This document shows, piece after piece, positions 36,284-45,743 of a stretch of DNA of 64,000 nt. Position numbers and translations under genes: made by a program. The stretch's first letter is position 1; each line of letters starts with the position of its first letter. The DNA lies in the NCBI GenBank assembly GCA_002686265.1, contig NZBA01000036.1, positions 91,719-155,718 on the forward strand, in the 5' to 3' direction. The notes beneath the pieces are model-generated. The model made no database searches and was not told the origin of the DNA. It saw only the letters and a list, made by a program, of their open reading frames with translations. This DNA comes from Planctomycetota bacterium. Its GTDB lineage: Bacteria > Planctomycetota > UBA1135 > GCA-002686595.

Positions 36284-36423
36284 AGACGGGCCGCGCGCCC
36301 CCCTCGGGAATGCCGGGAGGCCGCCCGCCGCGATCAGCCCGTGATTGCATTCTCCTTTGGGTGGTCCCCGTGCCGCGCGCTGGCTACGCTCAACGGCCGT
36401 TCCCCGCTCGGCGCGGGGTCGAG

Positions 36424-38040
36424 ATGACCATCCAGCGCAACTCCCTCTGTGCCGCGCTCCTCGTGTCGGCCGCCTGTCAGAGCCCGGCCGAGCACGCGGC
36501 CGCGGCCGATGAGAGCGTCTACGCCCTCATCGAGGCGCGCCGTGCCGCCCTGGTGGGGGAGGCGGCGCCCTTCGAGATCACTCCCGCGCCCGACAGTCTG
36601 CGCCAGCGCATTCTGCGCGGCGAGCCCGCGGGTATGGACGGCCTGGGGTTGGTCGAGTGTCTCGAGATCGCGGCCGAGAACAGCCGCGAAGTACAGACCC
36701 GCCGGGAGTCGCTCTACCTCACCGCCCTGGACCTGACTCTCGAACGCTGGCGGCTGGGCTGGATCGGCGGTGTGACCGGCGAGGCGGGCGCCGACGGGAC
36801 CCTCGGCGAAGGTGGCGAGGCCTCGGGCGGCGTGTCCCCCTCACTCTCTCGCCTGCTCGGTACCGGCGCCCAGATCGTCGCCGGCATCGGCTTGACCGCT
36901 GCGCGCAGCATCGGCCTGGGAGGTGAGTGGACGGCCGACAGCTCGCTCGCGCTTTCGGTGACCCAGCCCCTCATGCGTGGAGCCGGCCGCCGCATCGTCG
37001 AGGAACCTCTGACCCAGGCCGAGCGTGATCTGGTCTACGAGGTGCGCTCCTTCGAACGCTTCCGGCGCACCTTCGCCGTGGACATCGCGGGTAGCTACTA
37101 CCGCCTGTTGCAGCAGCAGGATGCTGTGGCCAACGAGGAAGCGAACATCGAGACCGTGCGCCAGATCCGCCTGCGCAACGAGGCCCTGGCGGACGCCGGG
37201 CGGTTGAGCGCGATCCAAGTGGACCAGGCTTCCCAGGACGAGCTGCGCTCCGCCAACCGCCTGCTCGACACGCGCGCCTCCCTCGGTTTGGCCCTGGACG
37301 ACTTCAAGTTGACCCTCGGCCTGCCGATCGCCACCGACATTGGCCTCGACGCGGCCGAGTTCGACGGTCTGCGAGAGGCGGGTCTGGGAGAGATCGGGGT
37401 CCGCGTCGACGACGCCCTCGCTTTCGCCCTCGGCCATCGCCTGGACTTCATGACCTCCCTCGAGCAGGTCGCGGACGCGGGGCGGCGGGGGGAGCTGGCG
37501 GCGGACGCATTGCGCGCCGGGCTGGACGTGTCCCTTTCCGCCAGCAGCACCTCCGCGCCCGACCGCCCCGGGAAGCACGAGGCAGACGATGTCGCCTGGG
37601 TCGCGAGCCTGGGCTTCGACCTGCCGGTCGATCGCCTCCCCGAGCGCAACGCCTACCGCTCGCAGCAGATCGCGCTCGAGGCCACGCGCCGCGCGCACGA
37701 GCAACTCGAGGATGTGATCCGCGTCGGTCTGCGCGACACCCTGCGCTCGGCGCGCTCCACGCGCGAGGGCCACGAGATCAACGAGAACGCCGTGGCCCTA
37801 GCCGAGCGGCGGGTCGCGAACGCGGGCATGAACCTGGAAGCGGGCCGCGCATCAACGCGCGACATCCTCGAGGCCCAGACTGCTCTCCTGGAAGCGCAGA
37901 ACGCGGCCACGCGCTCGTTGATCGACTTTACCCTCGCGCGGCTTGCCCTGTACCGCGACATGGAACTCCTGATCGTGGACGAGGAGGGGATCGACGTGGA
38001 TGAGACCTTGTTCGAGGATTGGAGCGAGACCCGGCGATGA
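36424..38040 (+). CDS. TolC-like outer-membrane efflux lipoprotein
   Basis: 538 residues with lipobox LLVSAAC (Cys18). Two outer-membrane efflux protein repeats are visible: long helical parts (SLYLTALDLTLERW..., RQIRLRNEALADAGRLSAIQVDQASQ; later VALAERRVANAGMNLEAGRASTRDILEAQTALLEAQNA) and beta segments (SLALSVTQPLMRGAGRR). This is the trimeric channel component of tripartite export. The ATGA overlap with the membrane fusion protein gene shows coupled translation in a four-gene operon (TolC, MFP, ATPase, permease). Confidence 0.85.
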   Translation: MTIQRNSLCAALLVSAACQSPAEHAAAADESVYALIEARRAALVGEAAPFEITPAPDSLRQRILRGEPAGMDGLGLVECLEIAAENSREVQTRRESLYLTALDLTLERWRLGWIGGVTGEAGADGTLGEGGEASGGVSPSLSRLLGTGAQIVAGIGLTAARSIGLGGEWTADSSLALSVTQPLMRGAGRRIVEEPLTQAERDLVYEVRSFERFRRTFAVDIAGSYYRLLQQQDAVANEEANIETVRQIRLRNEALADAGRLSAIQVDQASQDELRSANRLLDTRASLGLALDDFKLTLGLPIATDIGLDAAEFDGLREAGLGEIGVRVDDALAFALGHRLDFMTSLEQVADAGRRGELAADALRAGLDVSLSASSTSAPDRPGKHEADDVAWVASLGFDLPVDRLPERNAYRSQQIALEATRRAHEQLEDVIRVGLRDTLRSARSTREGHEINENAVALAERRVANAGMNLEAGRASTRDILEAQTALLEAQNAATRSLIDFTLARLALYRDMELLIVDEEGIDVDETLFEDWSETRR

Positions 38041-39722
38041 GTGCGAATACAACGACGAGCGTTCCCCGCAAGCGCGGCGGTTTGGGCCTGGCAGTGGGGG
38101 CCGTGATCACCCTCGCGGTGGGGGGCTGGTTGGTCTTCCTCGGCCTCTCGAGTTGGTCTGGGGACGAGGTGAACCTGGCCGAGGGCTACCGCGTCGAGCG
38201 TGGCAATCTGCGCATCAGCGTCATCGAACGCGGCAACCTGACTGCCAAGAACAGCCACAGCCTCAAGTGCGAGGTCGAGGGTCGCACGACGATCCTCTAC
38301 CTGATCGAGGAAGGGACGCAGGTGGCCGTGGGAGATGTGATCGCGGAGCTCGACGTCTCAGAGCTGCTCGACCGGCAGGTGGACCAGGAGCTGCGGGCGC
38401 AGAGCGCCAAGAACGCCTTCACCAAGGCCAAGGCCAACCTCGAGATCCAGGAGACCGAGAACGAGAGCCTGATCGCCCAGGCGGAGCTGGCCCAGGATTT
38501 CGCCGAGCAGGACCTGGCAAAATTCATCGATGGCGAGCGCGACGAGTTGGTCGCCCTGGCCGACGAGGAGATCAGCCTGGCGGAGGAGGACCTCAAGATC
38601 GCGGAGGACCAGTTTTCCTGGAGCGAGAAGCTCGCGGAGAAGGGCTTCTTGACGCGAACGGAGCTCGAGCGGGATGAGCTGGCCTTTGCGCGCGCGGAGA
38701 TCATGTTGAGCCAGAAGCGACGCGCCAAGGAGCTCCTGATCAAGTTCGATCTGCCCAAGCGCCTCGCGGAGCTGGAGGGCGCCAGGGACGAGACCGTTCG
38801 GGACGTGCGCAAGGTGGAGCTGCAGGCCGAGGCGCAGGTGATCGACTTTCGGACCGCGGTGGAGACTACCGAGCGCATGCTGGAGCTCGAGGAAGCGGAG
38901 CTGGCCAAGAACACGACCCAGATCGAGAAGGCCGTCATCCGCGCTCCCGTTGAGGGGATCGTTGTCTACGGCCGCGAGGAAGGTGGCCGCTGGGGCGGGG
39001 GCGAGCCGGTCAAGGAGGGCACGGAGGTCCGTGAGCGCAAGGAGATCGTCAGTATCCCCGGCGGCGGCCCGATGGTGGCGGACGCCAGCATCCACGAGTC
39101 GGTCCTCGAGCAGGTCACCGAGGGGCTTGCGTGCCTGTTGAGCATCGATGCCCTGCCCGGCCGCGAATTCCACGGGACGGTCTCGCGCGTCGCGCGCCTG
39201 CCGGACAAGAACAGCTGGTTCGCGAATCCGAGCCTGCGCCTGTACAAGACCGAGATCGTGATCGAGGGGAGCTCGCAGGAGATGCGGCCGGGGATGTCCT
39301 GCAGCATCGAGATTCTCGTGGACGAGCTGACCGACGTGCTCAAGGTACCGCTGCAGGCGGTGGTCCACCACGGTGGCCGCAACCTGTGCTTCGTGCGCAC
39401 GGGCGCGAAGGTCGAGGAGCGCGAAGTAGACGTCGGCCAGCACAACACGAAGTGGGTCGAGGTGCGCGCCGGCTTGAGCGAAGACGAACTCGTCCTCCTG
39501 ACTCCGCCGCCGGGCCTGCTCTCCGACAGATCGAAGCCGGCCGAAACCGAGGCCGAGCCCAGGGGGGTCGGCGGGCCGGGCTCCGACCGCGGCGGCCCGG
39601 CATCGAGGCCCACCGGCGCCCCGTTGGGTCGCGGTGCGGGTGGTGGGGGAAAGTCTCCGCGAAGCGGCTCCGCTCCGCCGCCGGCGGCCTCCCACGGTCG
39701 GTCCGCGGGCGAGGGCTCGTGA
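38037..39722 (+). CDS. Membrane fusion (periplasmic adaptor) protein, MacA-like
   Basis: 561 residues. An N-terminal transmembrane anchor (about 16-40) leads to a biotinyl-lipoyl half-motif (RISVIERGNLTAKNS, VGDVIAELD), a very long charged coiled-coil hairpin (about 110-295), the returning lipoyl half (KAVIRAPVEGIVVYG) and beta-barrel/MPD segments (LKVPLQAVVHHGGRN). The last ~65 residues are a low-complexity Gly/Pro/Ser/Arg tail not typical of MacA. It links the ABC pump at 39719-41703 to the TolC-like channel. GTGA overlap with the ATPase gene. Confidence 0.85.
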   Translation: MSANTTTSVPRKRGGLGLAVGAVITLAVGGWLVFLGLSSWSGDEVNLAEGYRVERGNLRISVIERGNLTAKNSHSLKCEVEGRTTILYLIEEGTQVAVGDVIAELDVSELLDRQVDQELRAQSAKNAFTKAKANLEIQETENESLIAQAELAQDFAEQDLAKFIDGERDELVALADEEISLAEEDLKIAEDQFSWSEKLAEKGFLTRTELERDELAFARAEIMLSQKRRAKELLIKFDLPKRLAELEGARDETVRDVRKVELQAEAQVIDFRTAVETTERMLELEEAELAKNTTQIEKAVIRAPVEGIVVYGREEGGRWGGGEPVKEGTEVRERKEIVSIPGGGPMVADASIHESVLEQVTEGLACLLSIDALPGREFHGTVSRVARLPDKNSWFANPSLRLYKTEIVIEGSSQEMRPGMSCSIEILVDELTDVLKVPLQAVVHHGGRNLCFVRTGAKVEEREVDVGQHNTKWVEVRAGLSEDELVLLTPPPGLLSDRSKPAETEAEPRGVGGPGSDRGGPASRPTGAPLGRGAGGGGKSPRSGSAPPPAASHGRSAGEGS

Positions 39723-40435
39723 GCGGCCGGGACTCGGCAGAGCCGGTCGCCGAGCTGGAGGAGGTCAGCCGCGTCTACCACCTGGGTGAGAACGTGGTCA
39801 CGGCGCTCGACCGGTTCAGCTTCCGCTTCGAGCAGGGAGAGTACTGGGCCGTCATGGGTAGCTCCGGGAGCGGCAAGTCCACCCTGCTGAACATCCTCGG
39901 TTGCATCGATCGGCCGAGCTCCGGCAGCTACCGCGTGCGCGGCGAGGAATCGGCGGCGATGGACGACGACGCGCTCTCGGATCTGCGCAGCCGGGAGATC
40001 GGGTTCGTCTTCCAGTCCTACAATCTGATTCCGCAGCTCGACGTACTCGAGAACATCATGGTGCCGCTGTTCTACCAGGACGAGCCGCCCGCCGACGGGC
40101 CCTTGCGCGCCCGGCACCTCGCGGAAAGGGTCGGCCTCGCCGAGCGCCTCGACCACAGGCCGCCCGAGCTCTCCGGAGGCCAGCAGCAGCGCGTCGCCAT
40201 CGCGCGCGCCCTGATCAACGACCCGGCGTTGATCCTGGCGGACGAGGCCACTGGCAACCTCGACAGCGCCACGGCGGTCGAGATCCTCGACCTGTTCGAT
40301 GAGCTGCACGCCGAGGGCAAGACCATCCTGCTCGTGACCCACGAACCCGCGGTCGGCGAGCGAGCCGAGAGCGTCCTGCGCCTGACCGACGGACACATCG
40401 CCGAGGTTGTGCATGGCCGGGAGGTCGGGGCATGA
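39719..40435 (+). CDS. ABC transporter ATPase, MacB/LolD family
   Basis: 238 residues. GTG 39719 overlaps the preceding stop. The ATPase set is complete: Walker [11 protein letters not shown]-loop [18 protein letters not shown], signature [15 protein letters not shown], Walker B LILADEAT and H-loop TILLVTHEP. The 'YNLIP.L...ENI..PL' phrase is typical of the LolD/MacB/FtsE group. It works with the permease encoded next (ATGA overlap). Confidence 0.92.
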   Translation: MSGRDSAEPVAELEEVSRVYHLGENVVTALDRFSFRFEQGEYWAVMGSSGSGKSTLLNILGCIDRPSSGSYRVRGEESAAMDDDALSDLRSREIGFVFQSYNLIPQLDVLENIMVPLFYQDEPPADGPLRARHLAERVGLAERLDHRPPELSGGQQQRVAIARALINDPALILADEATGNLDSATAVEILDLFDELHAEGKTILLVTHEPAVGERAESVLRLTDGHIAEVVHGREVGA

Positions 40436-41703
40436 TGCGCGGTTCGTTCATGAGGACCGTCCGCCTCGGCGTGCGCAGCCTGCTCTTGCACAAGCTGCGC
40501 AGCGCGCTCACGACACTCGGCGTCCTGTTCGGCGTCAGCAGCGTGATCGCGATGTTGGCGATCGGCGAGGGTGCCAGCGAGGAGGCCCAGGAGGCGATCC
40601 GACGCCTGGGCAGCCAGAACGTCATCCTGCGCAGCGTCAAGCCGCCCGAGGATCAGGCCTCCGAGCAGACCACGCGCGTCCTGACCTACGGGTTGACCTA
40701 TGAGGACTTCGAGCGCGTCGAACAGACCTTCCCCGGAGTGGAGCGTGCGATCCCCATGCGGGAGCTGCCCGACGAAGTGCGCTTCGGATCTCGCTCCCTG
40801 CACCCGCGCATCATCGCCACCGTCCCCGAGTACCAGGCCGCGACCGGGCGCGTCGTCCACGAGGGACGCTTCCTGGAGGAGATCGACGACCGCGACGTGG
40901 CCAACGTCTGCGTCCTCGGCTACGAGGTTGCGCGTCACCTTCTCCCGTTCCAATCCTCGATCGGCGAGAGCGTGCGCATCGGCTCGGACTACTTCACCGT
41001 CGTCGGGACGCTCCTACCCCGCGTGCGCTTCGAGAGTGACCGCGCCGATCCAGGCGAGGGAATCACCGGCGAGGTCTTCATCCCACTCAAGACCGGCAGG
41101 CGCTGGTTCGGCGACACGATCTTGCGCGTCCGCAGCGGCAGCCGCGACATGGTGGAGGTCCAGCTGCACGAGATCGTCGCGGAGGTCGACCTGACGGAGA
41201 ACGTGCCCTTCGTGGCCGCCGCCTGCCGCACGATGCTCGAGCGCGAGCACACCCAGCGCGACTACGAGGTCATCGTGCCCCTCGAACTCCTGCTGCGGGC
41301 CCAGGAGACCAAGCGCATCTTCAACATCGTGCTCGGCTCGATCGCCGGCATCAGCCTGCTCGTGGGCGGGATCGGGATCATGAACGTGATGTTGGCGACG
41401 GTCACCGAGCGCACGCGCGAAATCGGGATCCGGCGCGCCCTGGGAGCCAAGCGCCGCCACATCGTGACCCAGTTCCTGGTGGAGACCGTCGTCCTCTCGG
41501 TCGGGGGCGGGCTGCTCGGGATCTTGCTCGGTTTGGTGATTCCGGCCGGCGTCGAGCGCTGGGCGGACATGCGCACGATCGTCACGCCCACGGCGCCGTT
41601 GTTGGCCTTCGGCATCTCCGCCGGAGTCGGGGTCGTCTTCGGCCTCTACCCGGCCTGGCGAGCTGCGACGATGGACCCGGTCGAGGCCTTGCGCCACGAG
41701 TAG
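40432..41703 (+). CDS. MacB-like ABC permease (FtsX domain)
   Basis: 423 residues. An N-terminal transmembrane helix ([26 protein letters not shown]) precedes the MacB periplasmic core (about 50-285), followed by three C-terminal helices with the signature [20 protein letters not shown] and [16 protein letters not shown]. MacB-type exporters are mechanotransmitters driving TolC-linked export from the periplasm. The substrate (antibiotic, peptide or lipoprotein) cannot be told. Last gene of the four-gene operon; 35 bases before convergent comM. Confidence 0.9.
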   Translation: MMRGSFMRTVRLGVRSLLLHKLRSALTTLGVLFGVSSVIAMLAIGEGASEEAQEAIRRLGSQNVILRSVKPPEDQASEQTTRVLTYGLTYEDFERVEQTFPGVERAIPMRELPDEVRFGSRSLHPRIIATVPEYQAATGRVVHEGRFLEEIDDRDVANVCVLGYEVARHLLPFQSSIGESVRIGSDYFTVVGTLLPRVRFESDRADPGEGITGEVFIPLKTGRRWFGDTILRVRSGSRDMVEVQLHEIVAEVDLTENVPFVAAACRTMLEREHTQRDYEVIVPLELLLRAQETKRIFNIVLGSIAGISLLVGGIGIMNVMLATVTERTREIGIRRALGAKRRHIVTQFLVETVVLSVGGGLLGILLGLVIPAGVERWADMRTIVTPTAPLLAFGISAGVGVVFGLYPAWRAATMDPVEALRHE

Positions 41704-41738
41704 GCGCCGGACGGCTTCCTCCCCCCCGAGCCGGACCG

Positions 41739-43256
41739 TCAGGGCGCGCCGCGCAGGGCGAGGGCCTCGGCTAGGTGCGCCCGGCCGATTCCCTCGCTTC
41801 CCTCGAGGTCGGCGACGGTACGCGCGACGCGACGCAGCGACTGTACGGCTCGGGCCGAGAGGCCGCGGACCTCCACGGCCTCGCGCAGTAGTTCGAGGCC
41901 CTCGCCCCGCGCCGGCGCCCAGCGTTCGAGGTCCGTCGTACCCAGCCTCGCGTTCGTGCGCGCGCCCTGGCGTGCGCGGGCGCGCTCGCGCGCCGCACGG
42001 GCGCCGCGCGCCAGGTGCTCCTCGGCTTGGGAGGCGGAACCGGTGGGCGCGGGGCCGATCAGTTCCTCGAAGGAGGGCGGCGTGACGCTCACCCGCAGGT
42101 CGATGCGATCGAGCAGGGGCCGCGAGAGACGCGCGCGGTAGCGGGCCACCGCCGCCGCGGAGCAAGCGCAGGGCACGCGCGGATGCCCGTGATGGCCGCA
42201 CGGACAGGGGTTCATGGCGGCCACCAACAGGAAACGCGCGGGGAGCTCCATGCGCCAGCGGGCCCGTGCGAGCAGCACGCTCCCGCTCTCGAGCGGTTCG
42301 CGCAGCGCTTCGAGGACCTCGCGGCGGAACTCGGGCAGCTCGTCGAGGAACAACAGCCCACCGTGGGCCAGGGTGATCTCCCCGGGGGTCGCCTGCTGGC
42401 CGCCGCCGATCAACCCGGCGTAGCTGGTCGTGTGGTGCGGCGCCCGGAACGGGCGACTGCGCACGAGCCCCCCCGGCCAGCGTCCGGCGGCCGACAGGCA
42501 GCGGGTGATCTCGATCCGTTCCTCGAGGTCGGGGGGCGGGAGTAGGCGCAGCATGCTCCGCGCCAGCATGGTCTTGCCGACTCCCGGTGGGCCGAGGAGC
42601 AGGATCGGGTGGCCACCGGCGGCGGCAACGGTGAGGGCGCGCTTGGCGGTGGGTTGGCCGCGGACCTCATCCAGGCTGGTGCCGGCGACGGGCGGGAGCT
42701 CGTCGGCCGGTGCGTGGCAGGCCGCAAGGGTGCGCCGGCCGCTGACGTGGGCTACGACCTGGGCCAGGTGCTCGGCCGCGCAGACCTCGATGCCCGGCAG
42801 GCAGGCCGCCTCGCACGCCGTGGCCGTGGGGGCGACGAGGCTCGGCAGGCCCGCCTCACGGGCGGCGGTCGCGGCCGCCAGGCCGCCGGGGACACCGTGC
42901 AGGCGCCCGTCGATGCCCAGCTCGCCCACGAACAGGGCCGTGCTCAAGGCGCGGCCGTCGAGGTGCCCCGTGGCGGCGGCGGCGCACAGGGCCATCGGCA
43001 GGTCGAGGGTCTCCCCGCTCTTGCGGCGCGCGGCGGGGGCGAGGTTGAGGTGCAGGCGGCCACCCAGCAACCCCAGGCCGTTTTCCTTCAAGGCCGAGAG
43101 GACGCGCCCGCGGCTCTCGCGCACGACCGCGTCGGGCAGGCCGGTGATCAGGACCTCGGTCTGCTGCCGATCGGCGGGCTCGAAGCGCGCCTCCACGGTC
43201 ACGAGTTGCGCGGCGACGCCCGCGAGGCAGGCTCCATGGACGCGGACGGCTTTCAC
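41739..43256 (-). CDS. comM: ComM/YifB Mg-chelatase-like AAA+ ATPase
   Basis: 505 residues, the normal family length, starting at GTG 43256 (VKAVRVHGACLAGV), chosen by homology because the ribosome site is poorly spaced. It has an N-terminal ChlI-like domain (TEVLITGLPDAVVRESRGRV, LPMALCAA), Walker A LLGPPGVGKTMLAR, LIGGGQQATPGEITLAHGGLLFLDELPEF, MNPCPCG and the C-terminal helical lid. In transformable bacteria ComM is a helicase promoting branch migration during integration of donor DNA. comEC, pilus genes and pilD also lie in this window. Confidence 0.92.
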   Translation of the reverse strand: MKAVRVHGACLAGVAAQLVTVEARFEPADRQQTEVLITGLPDAVVRESRGRVLSALKENGLGLLGGRLHLNLAPAARRKSGETLDLPMALCAAAATGHLDGRALSTALFVGELGIDGRLHGVPGGLAAATAAREAGLPSLVAPTATACEAACLPGIEVCAAEHLAQVVAHVSGRRTLAACHAPADELPPVAGTSLDEVRGQPTAKRALTVAAAGGHPILLLGPPGVGKTMLARSMLRLLPPPDLEERIEITRCLSAAGRWPGGLVRSRPFRAPHHTTSYAGLIGGGQQATPGEITLAHGGLLFLDELPEFRREVLEALREPLESGSVLLARARWRMELPARFLLVAAMNPCPCGHHGHPRVPCACSAAAVARYRARLSRPLLDRIDLRVSVTPPSFEELIGPAPTGSASQAEEHLARGARAARERARARQGARTNARLGTTDLERWAPARGEGLELLREAVEVRGLSARAVQSLRRVARTVADLEGSEGIGRAHLAEALALRGAP

Positions 43257-43358
43257 ACTCCCTTGGACCGCGCCCGGCGCCCGCGGTGACCGGAAACCGC
43301 CGTCGGAGATCGACCTCGCTTGCCGCCGGCGAGCGCGGGCGCCATGCTCGCCGCCGAG

Positions 43359-44363
43359 ATGAGACACGCACACTCCCGGGGAAACGGATCAACGGTCCCG
43401 TCGCGGGGGCTCGCCGTCGCCGCGGTGGTGCTCGCGGGAGCCTGTGCCGCTCCCAGGACGGCCCCGCTCCCGACCCCTGGGGAGTCGATCGTCGTCTGCG
43501 GCCGCCCGGTTTGGATCGGAGCCCCGGTCGTGACCTGGAACGACCCGGGTGGATACGATGCGACGGCGACGGCGTTCGATTCCCAGGCGCCTCCCGAGCA
43601 CGCTGACCGCGCCTCCGGTCGCCGCTACCTTCCCGGCCGCCGCAGGGGGGAGCGCGTGGTCGTCGCCCCCGGCTCCGCTGATCGCGAGGCCCTCGCTCGA
43701 ACCGTCGATCAGTTCGTCCTTCACTATGACGTGTGCGGCACGAGCCGCACCTGCTTCGACGTCTTGCACCGCCGGCGCGGACTCTCGGTGCACTTCTTGC
43801 TCGACCTCGACGGGACGATCTATCAGACCCTCGACGTGCGCGATACAGCTTGGCACGCGGCCGTTGCGAACTCGCGTTCTCTCGGCGTGGAAATCGCTCA
43901 GTGGGGAGCGCGCGCCCCCGCGCGCATCGGCGAGCTAGACGAGTGGTACGCCTCGGTGGACGGCGGGACGCGAGTCACCATCCCCGAGCGCTTCGGGGAC
44001 GGCGGGCTGCGCACGGCCGGTTTCGAGGGCTGGACTGCCCGCCCGGCCTTGCAGCGCGGCGTGATCCACGGTACCGAGCTCGTGCAGTTCGACTTCACCG
44101 CCGAGCAGTACGACTCCCTCGTCCGGCTCCTCGCGGGCCTCTGCACGGAGCTGCCGGGCCTGCTGCCCGACGCTCCCCGCGACGCCTCCGGGCGCGTGCG
44201 CACCGACGCTCTGGCGCCGGCGGAGCTGGCAGCCTTCCGCGGCATCCTCGGCCACTACCACGTCACCTCCCGCAAGACGGATCCGGGGCCTGCATTCGAC
44301 TGGGAGCGCGTTCTGCACGGCGTGCGCCTGCGCATGGCACGAACCGGCGCGGTTCAGAGGTAG
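43359..44363 (+). CDS. N-acetylmuramoyl-L-alanine amidase (Amidase_2) lipoprotein
   Basis: 334 residues from ATG 43359 (ATG 43344 also possible), with signal AVAAVVLAGAC. The amidase_2/PGRP zinc site is visible: FVLHYD (first His), DTAWHAAVANSRSLGVEI (second His region), and GHYHVTSRKTDPGPAFDW with the third ligand and catalytic Lys. It cleaves the bond between MurNAc and the stem peptide, probably in the periplasm or at the outer membrane like AmpDh enzymes. Its 3' end overlaps the convergent MgtC/DUF4010 gene by 10 bases. murQ is 1.4 kb away, suggesting a local peptidoglycan-recycling theme. Confidence 0.88.
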   Translation: MRHAHSRGNGSTVPSRGLAVAAVVLAGACAAPRTAPLPTPGESIVVCGRPVWIGAPVVTWNDPGGYDATATAFDSQAPPEHADRASGRRYLPGRRRGERVVVAPGSADREALARTVDQFVLHYDVCGTSRTCFDVLHRRRGLSVHFLLDLDGTIYQTLDVRDTAWHAAVANSRSLGVEIAQWGARAPARIGELDEWYASVDGGTRVTIPERFGDGGLRTAGFEGWTARPALQRGVIHGTELVQFDFTAEQYDSLVRLLAGLCTELPGLLPDAPRDASGRVRTDALAPAELAAFRGILGHYHVTSRKTDPGPAFDWERVLHGVRLRMARTGAVQR

Positions 44364-45601
44364 TACAAGGCCGCCGCGCCGCCGGCGATGGCCACCAGCA
44401 GGGCCGACAGCACCCGCACACCGACGCGCACGCCGCCCAGGATCATGGCCAGCGTGCCCTTGGTGAGGGTGTTCACCATCACCGCCAACAGGATGCCGTT
44501 GCGCGCCACCGTCAGCTCCAACTCGTCGCCCGCCATGCGCGAAAGGGAGAGGGTGATGGCGTCCACGTCGGTCAAGCCGGAGATGGCGGCCAGGATGTAG
44601 ATCCCGCGGTCACCGAACTCGTCGTGCAGGGTGCTGGCGAGCAGCATGATCGAGGCGATCAGGGCGCCGAACTTCAGGGCGGTACCCAGCTCGAATGGGT
44701 TGCGCAGCTTCAGCTCTCCCTCCTCGCCGCCGCTCCCGCCCGAGCGCAGCAGGAGCAGACCGGGGAGGATGCAGATGACCATCATCACCGCCAGGGTGGT
44801 CGCCAGCTCGCTCACGAGCGGGCGGCCGACCAAGCTCACCTCGACCAGCACGCGCGGGAACATGATCGCCGAGGAGAAGACGATGCCCGCGGCGAGGATG
44901 CGCGCCATGCCGGGATTCGCCCGGCCGAGGCGCGAGAAGCTGAGGGTCACGGCGGTGGAGGAGGCGAGGCCGCCGAAGAGGCTGGTGAGGGCCACGCCGA
45001 CTCGCGGGCCGGCGAGCTTCACCGCCAGGTAGCCGGCGAAGGAAATCGTCGCGATCAGGACGACCAGCCACCAGATCGCGTAGGGGTTGAGGGCCTCGCC
45101 CGGGCCGAAGCCGCGGTTGGGGAGTGCGGGCAGCATGACGACCGAGATCAACAGCAGCTTGAAGGCGGCGTGGATCTCGCGCCGCTCGATGCGCTCGACG
45201 AGGCCGTGCAGCGTCGGCTTGAGGCCCAGCAGCACGGTCGTGATCACGGCCACGGCGGAGGCCACGACCAACTCGCCGGACATCGCCAGGGCGCCCAGGG
45301 CGAAGGTCACCAGGGATGCCACGGTCGTCGTGACGCCCAGATCGTGGTCCTCGCGCACCTGCAGGACGTGGGCCGTGGTCAACAGTCCGGCCAGGGCCAG
45401 GAAGCCGAAGCCGAGCAGGGCGGAGTGATCGAGGGCGGTCGCCAGCAGGCTCCACAGCGCTCCCAACAGGCTCATCAGGCCGAAGGTGCGCAGTCCGCCG
45501 ACGTTGGCGTGCTCTTCGCCCTGTTGTCCTGACCAGCCGCGCTCGAGCCCGATCATGAGCCCGACGGCCAGGGCCACGCCGAAGCGCACGAACACGTCCA
45601 T
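44354..45601 (-). CDS. MgtC/SapB-DUF4010 membrane protein
   Basis: 415 residues from ATG 45601, which has GGAAG eight bases upstream; GTG 45622 adds seven residues. The N-terminal MgtC/SapB half (VGLMIGLERGW, GLRTFGLMSLLGAL) is fused to a C-terminal DUF4010 half (ASSTAVTLSFSR, ISGLTDVDAITLSLSR). About 11 transmembrane segments. The family occurs widely; proposed roles in magnesium or osmotic homeostasis are unproven. Convergent with the amidase gene. Confidence 0.88.
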   Translation of the reverse strand: MDVFVRFGVALAVGLMIGLERGWSGQQGEEHANVGGLRTFGLMSLLGALWSLLATALDHSALLGFGFLALAGLLTTAHVLQVREDHDLGVTTTVASLVTFALGALAMSGELVVASAVAVITTVLLGLKPTLHGLVERIERREIHAAFKLLLISVVMLPALPNRGFGPGEALNPYAIWWLVVLIATISFAGYLAVKLAGPRVGVALTSLFGGLASSTAVTLSFSRLGRANPGMARILAAGIVFSSAIMFPRVLVEVSLVGRPLVSELATTLAVMMVICILPGLLLLRSGGSGGEEGELKLRNPFELGTALKFGALIASIMLLASTLHDEFGDRGIYILAAISGLTDVDAITLSLSRMAGDELELTVARNGILLAVMVNTLTKGTLAMILGGVRVGVRVLSALLVAIAGGAAALYYL

Positions 45602-45743
45602 CAGGTCCACTTCCACAACCACGACGATTGTTCATTCGACCCGTCCGGACGGCGTCCGTAGCGGAAACCCGGGCCATTTCGGCTCTCACCGCGACCCTTG
45701 GCCGATTCTGGGAGGGAAGGTGCTTTCCGGGGCCCCGCGGCGT

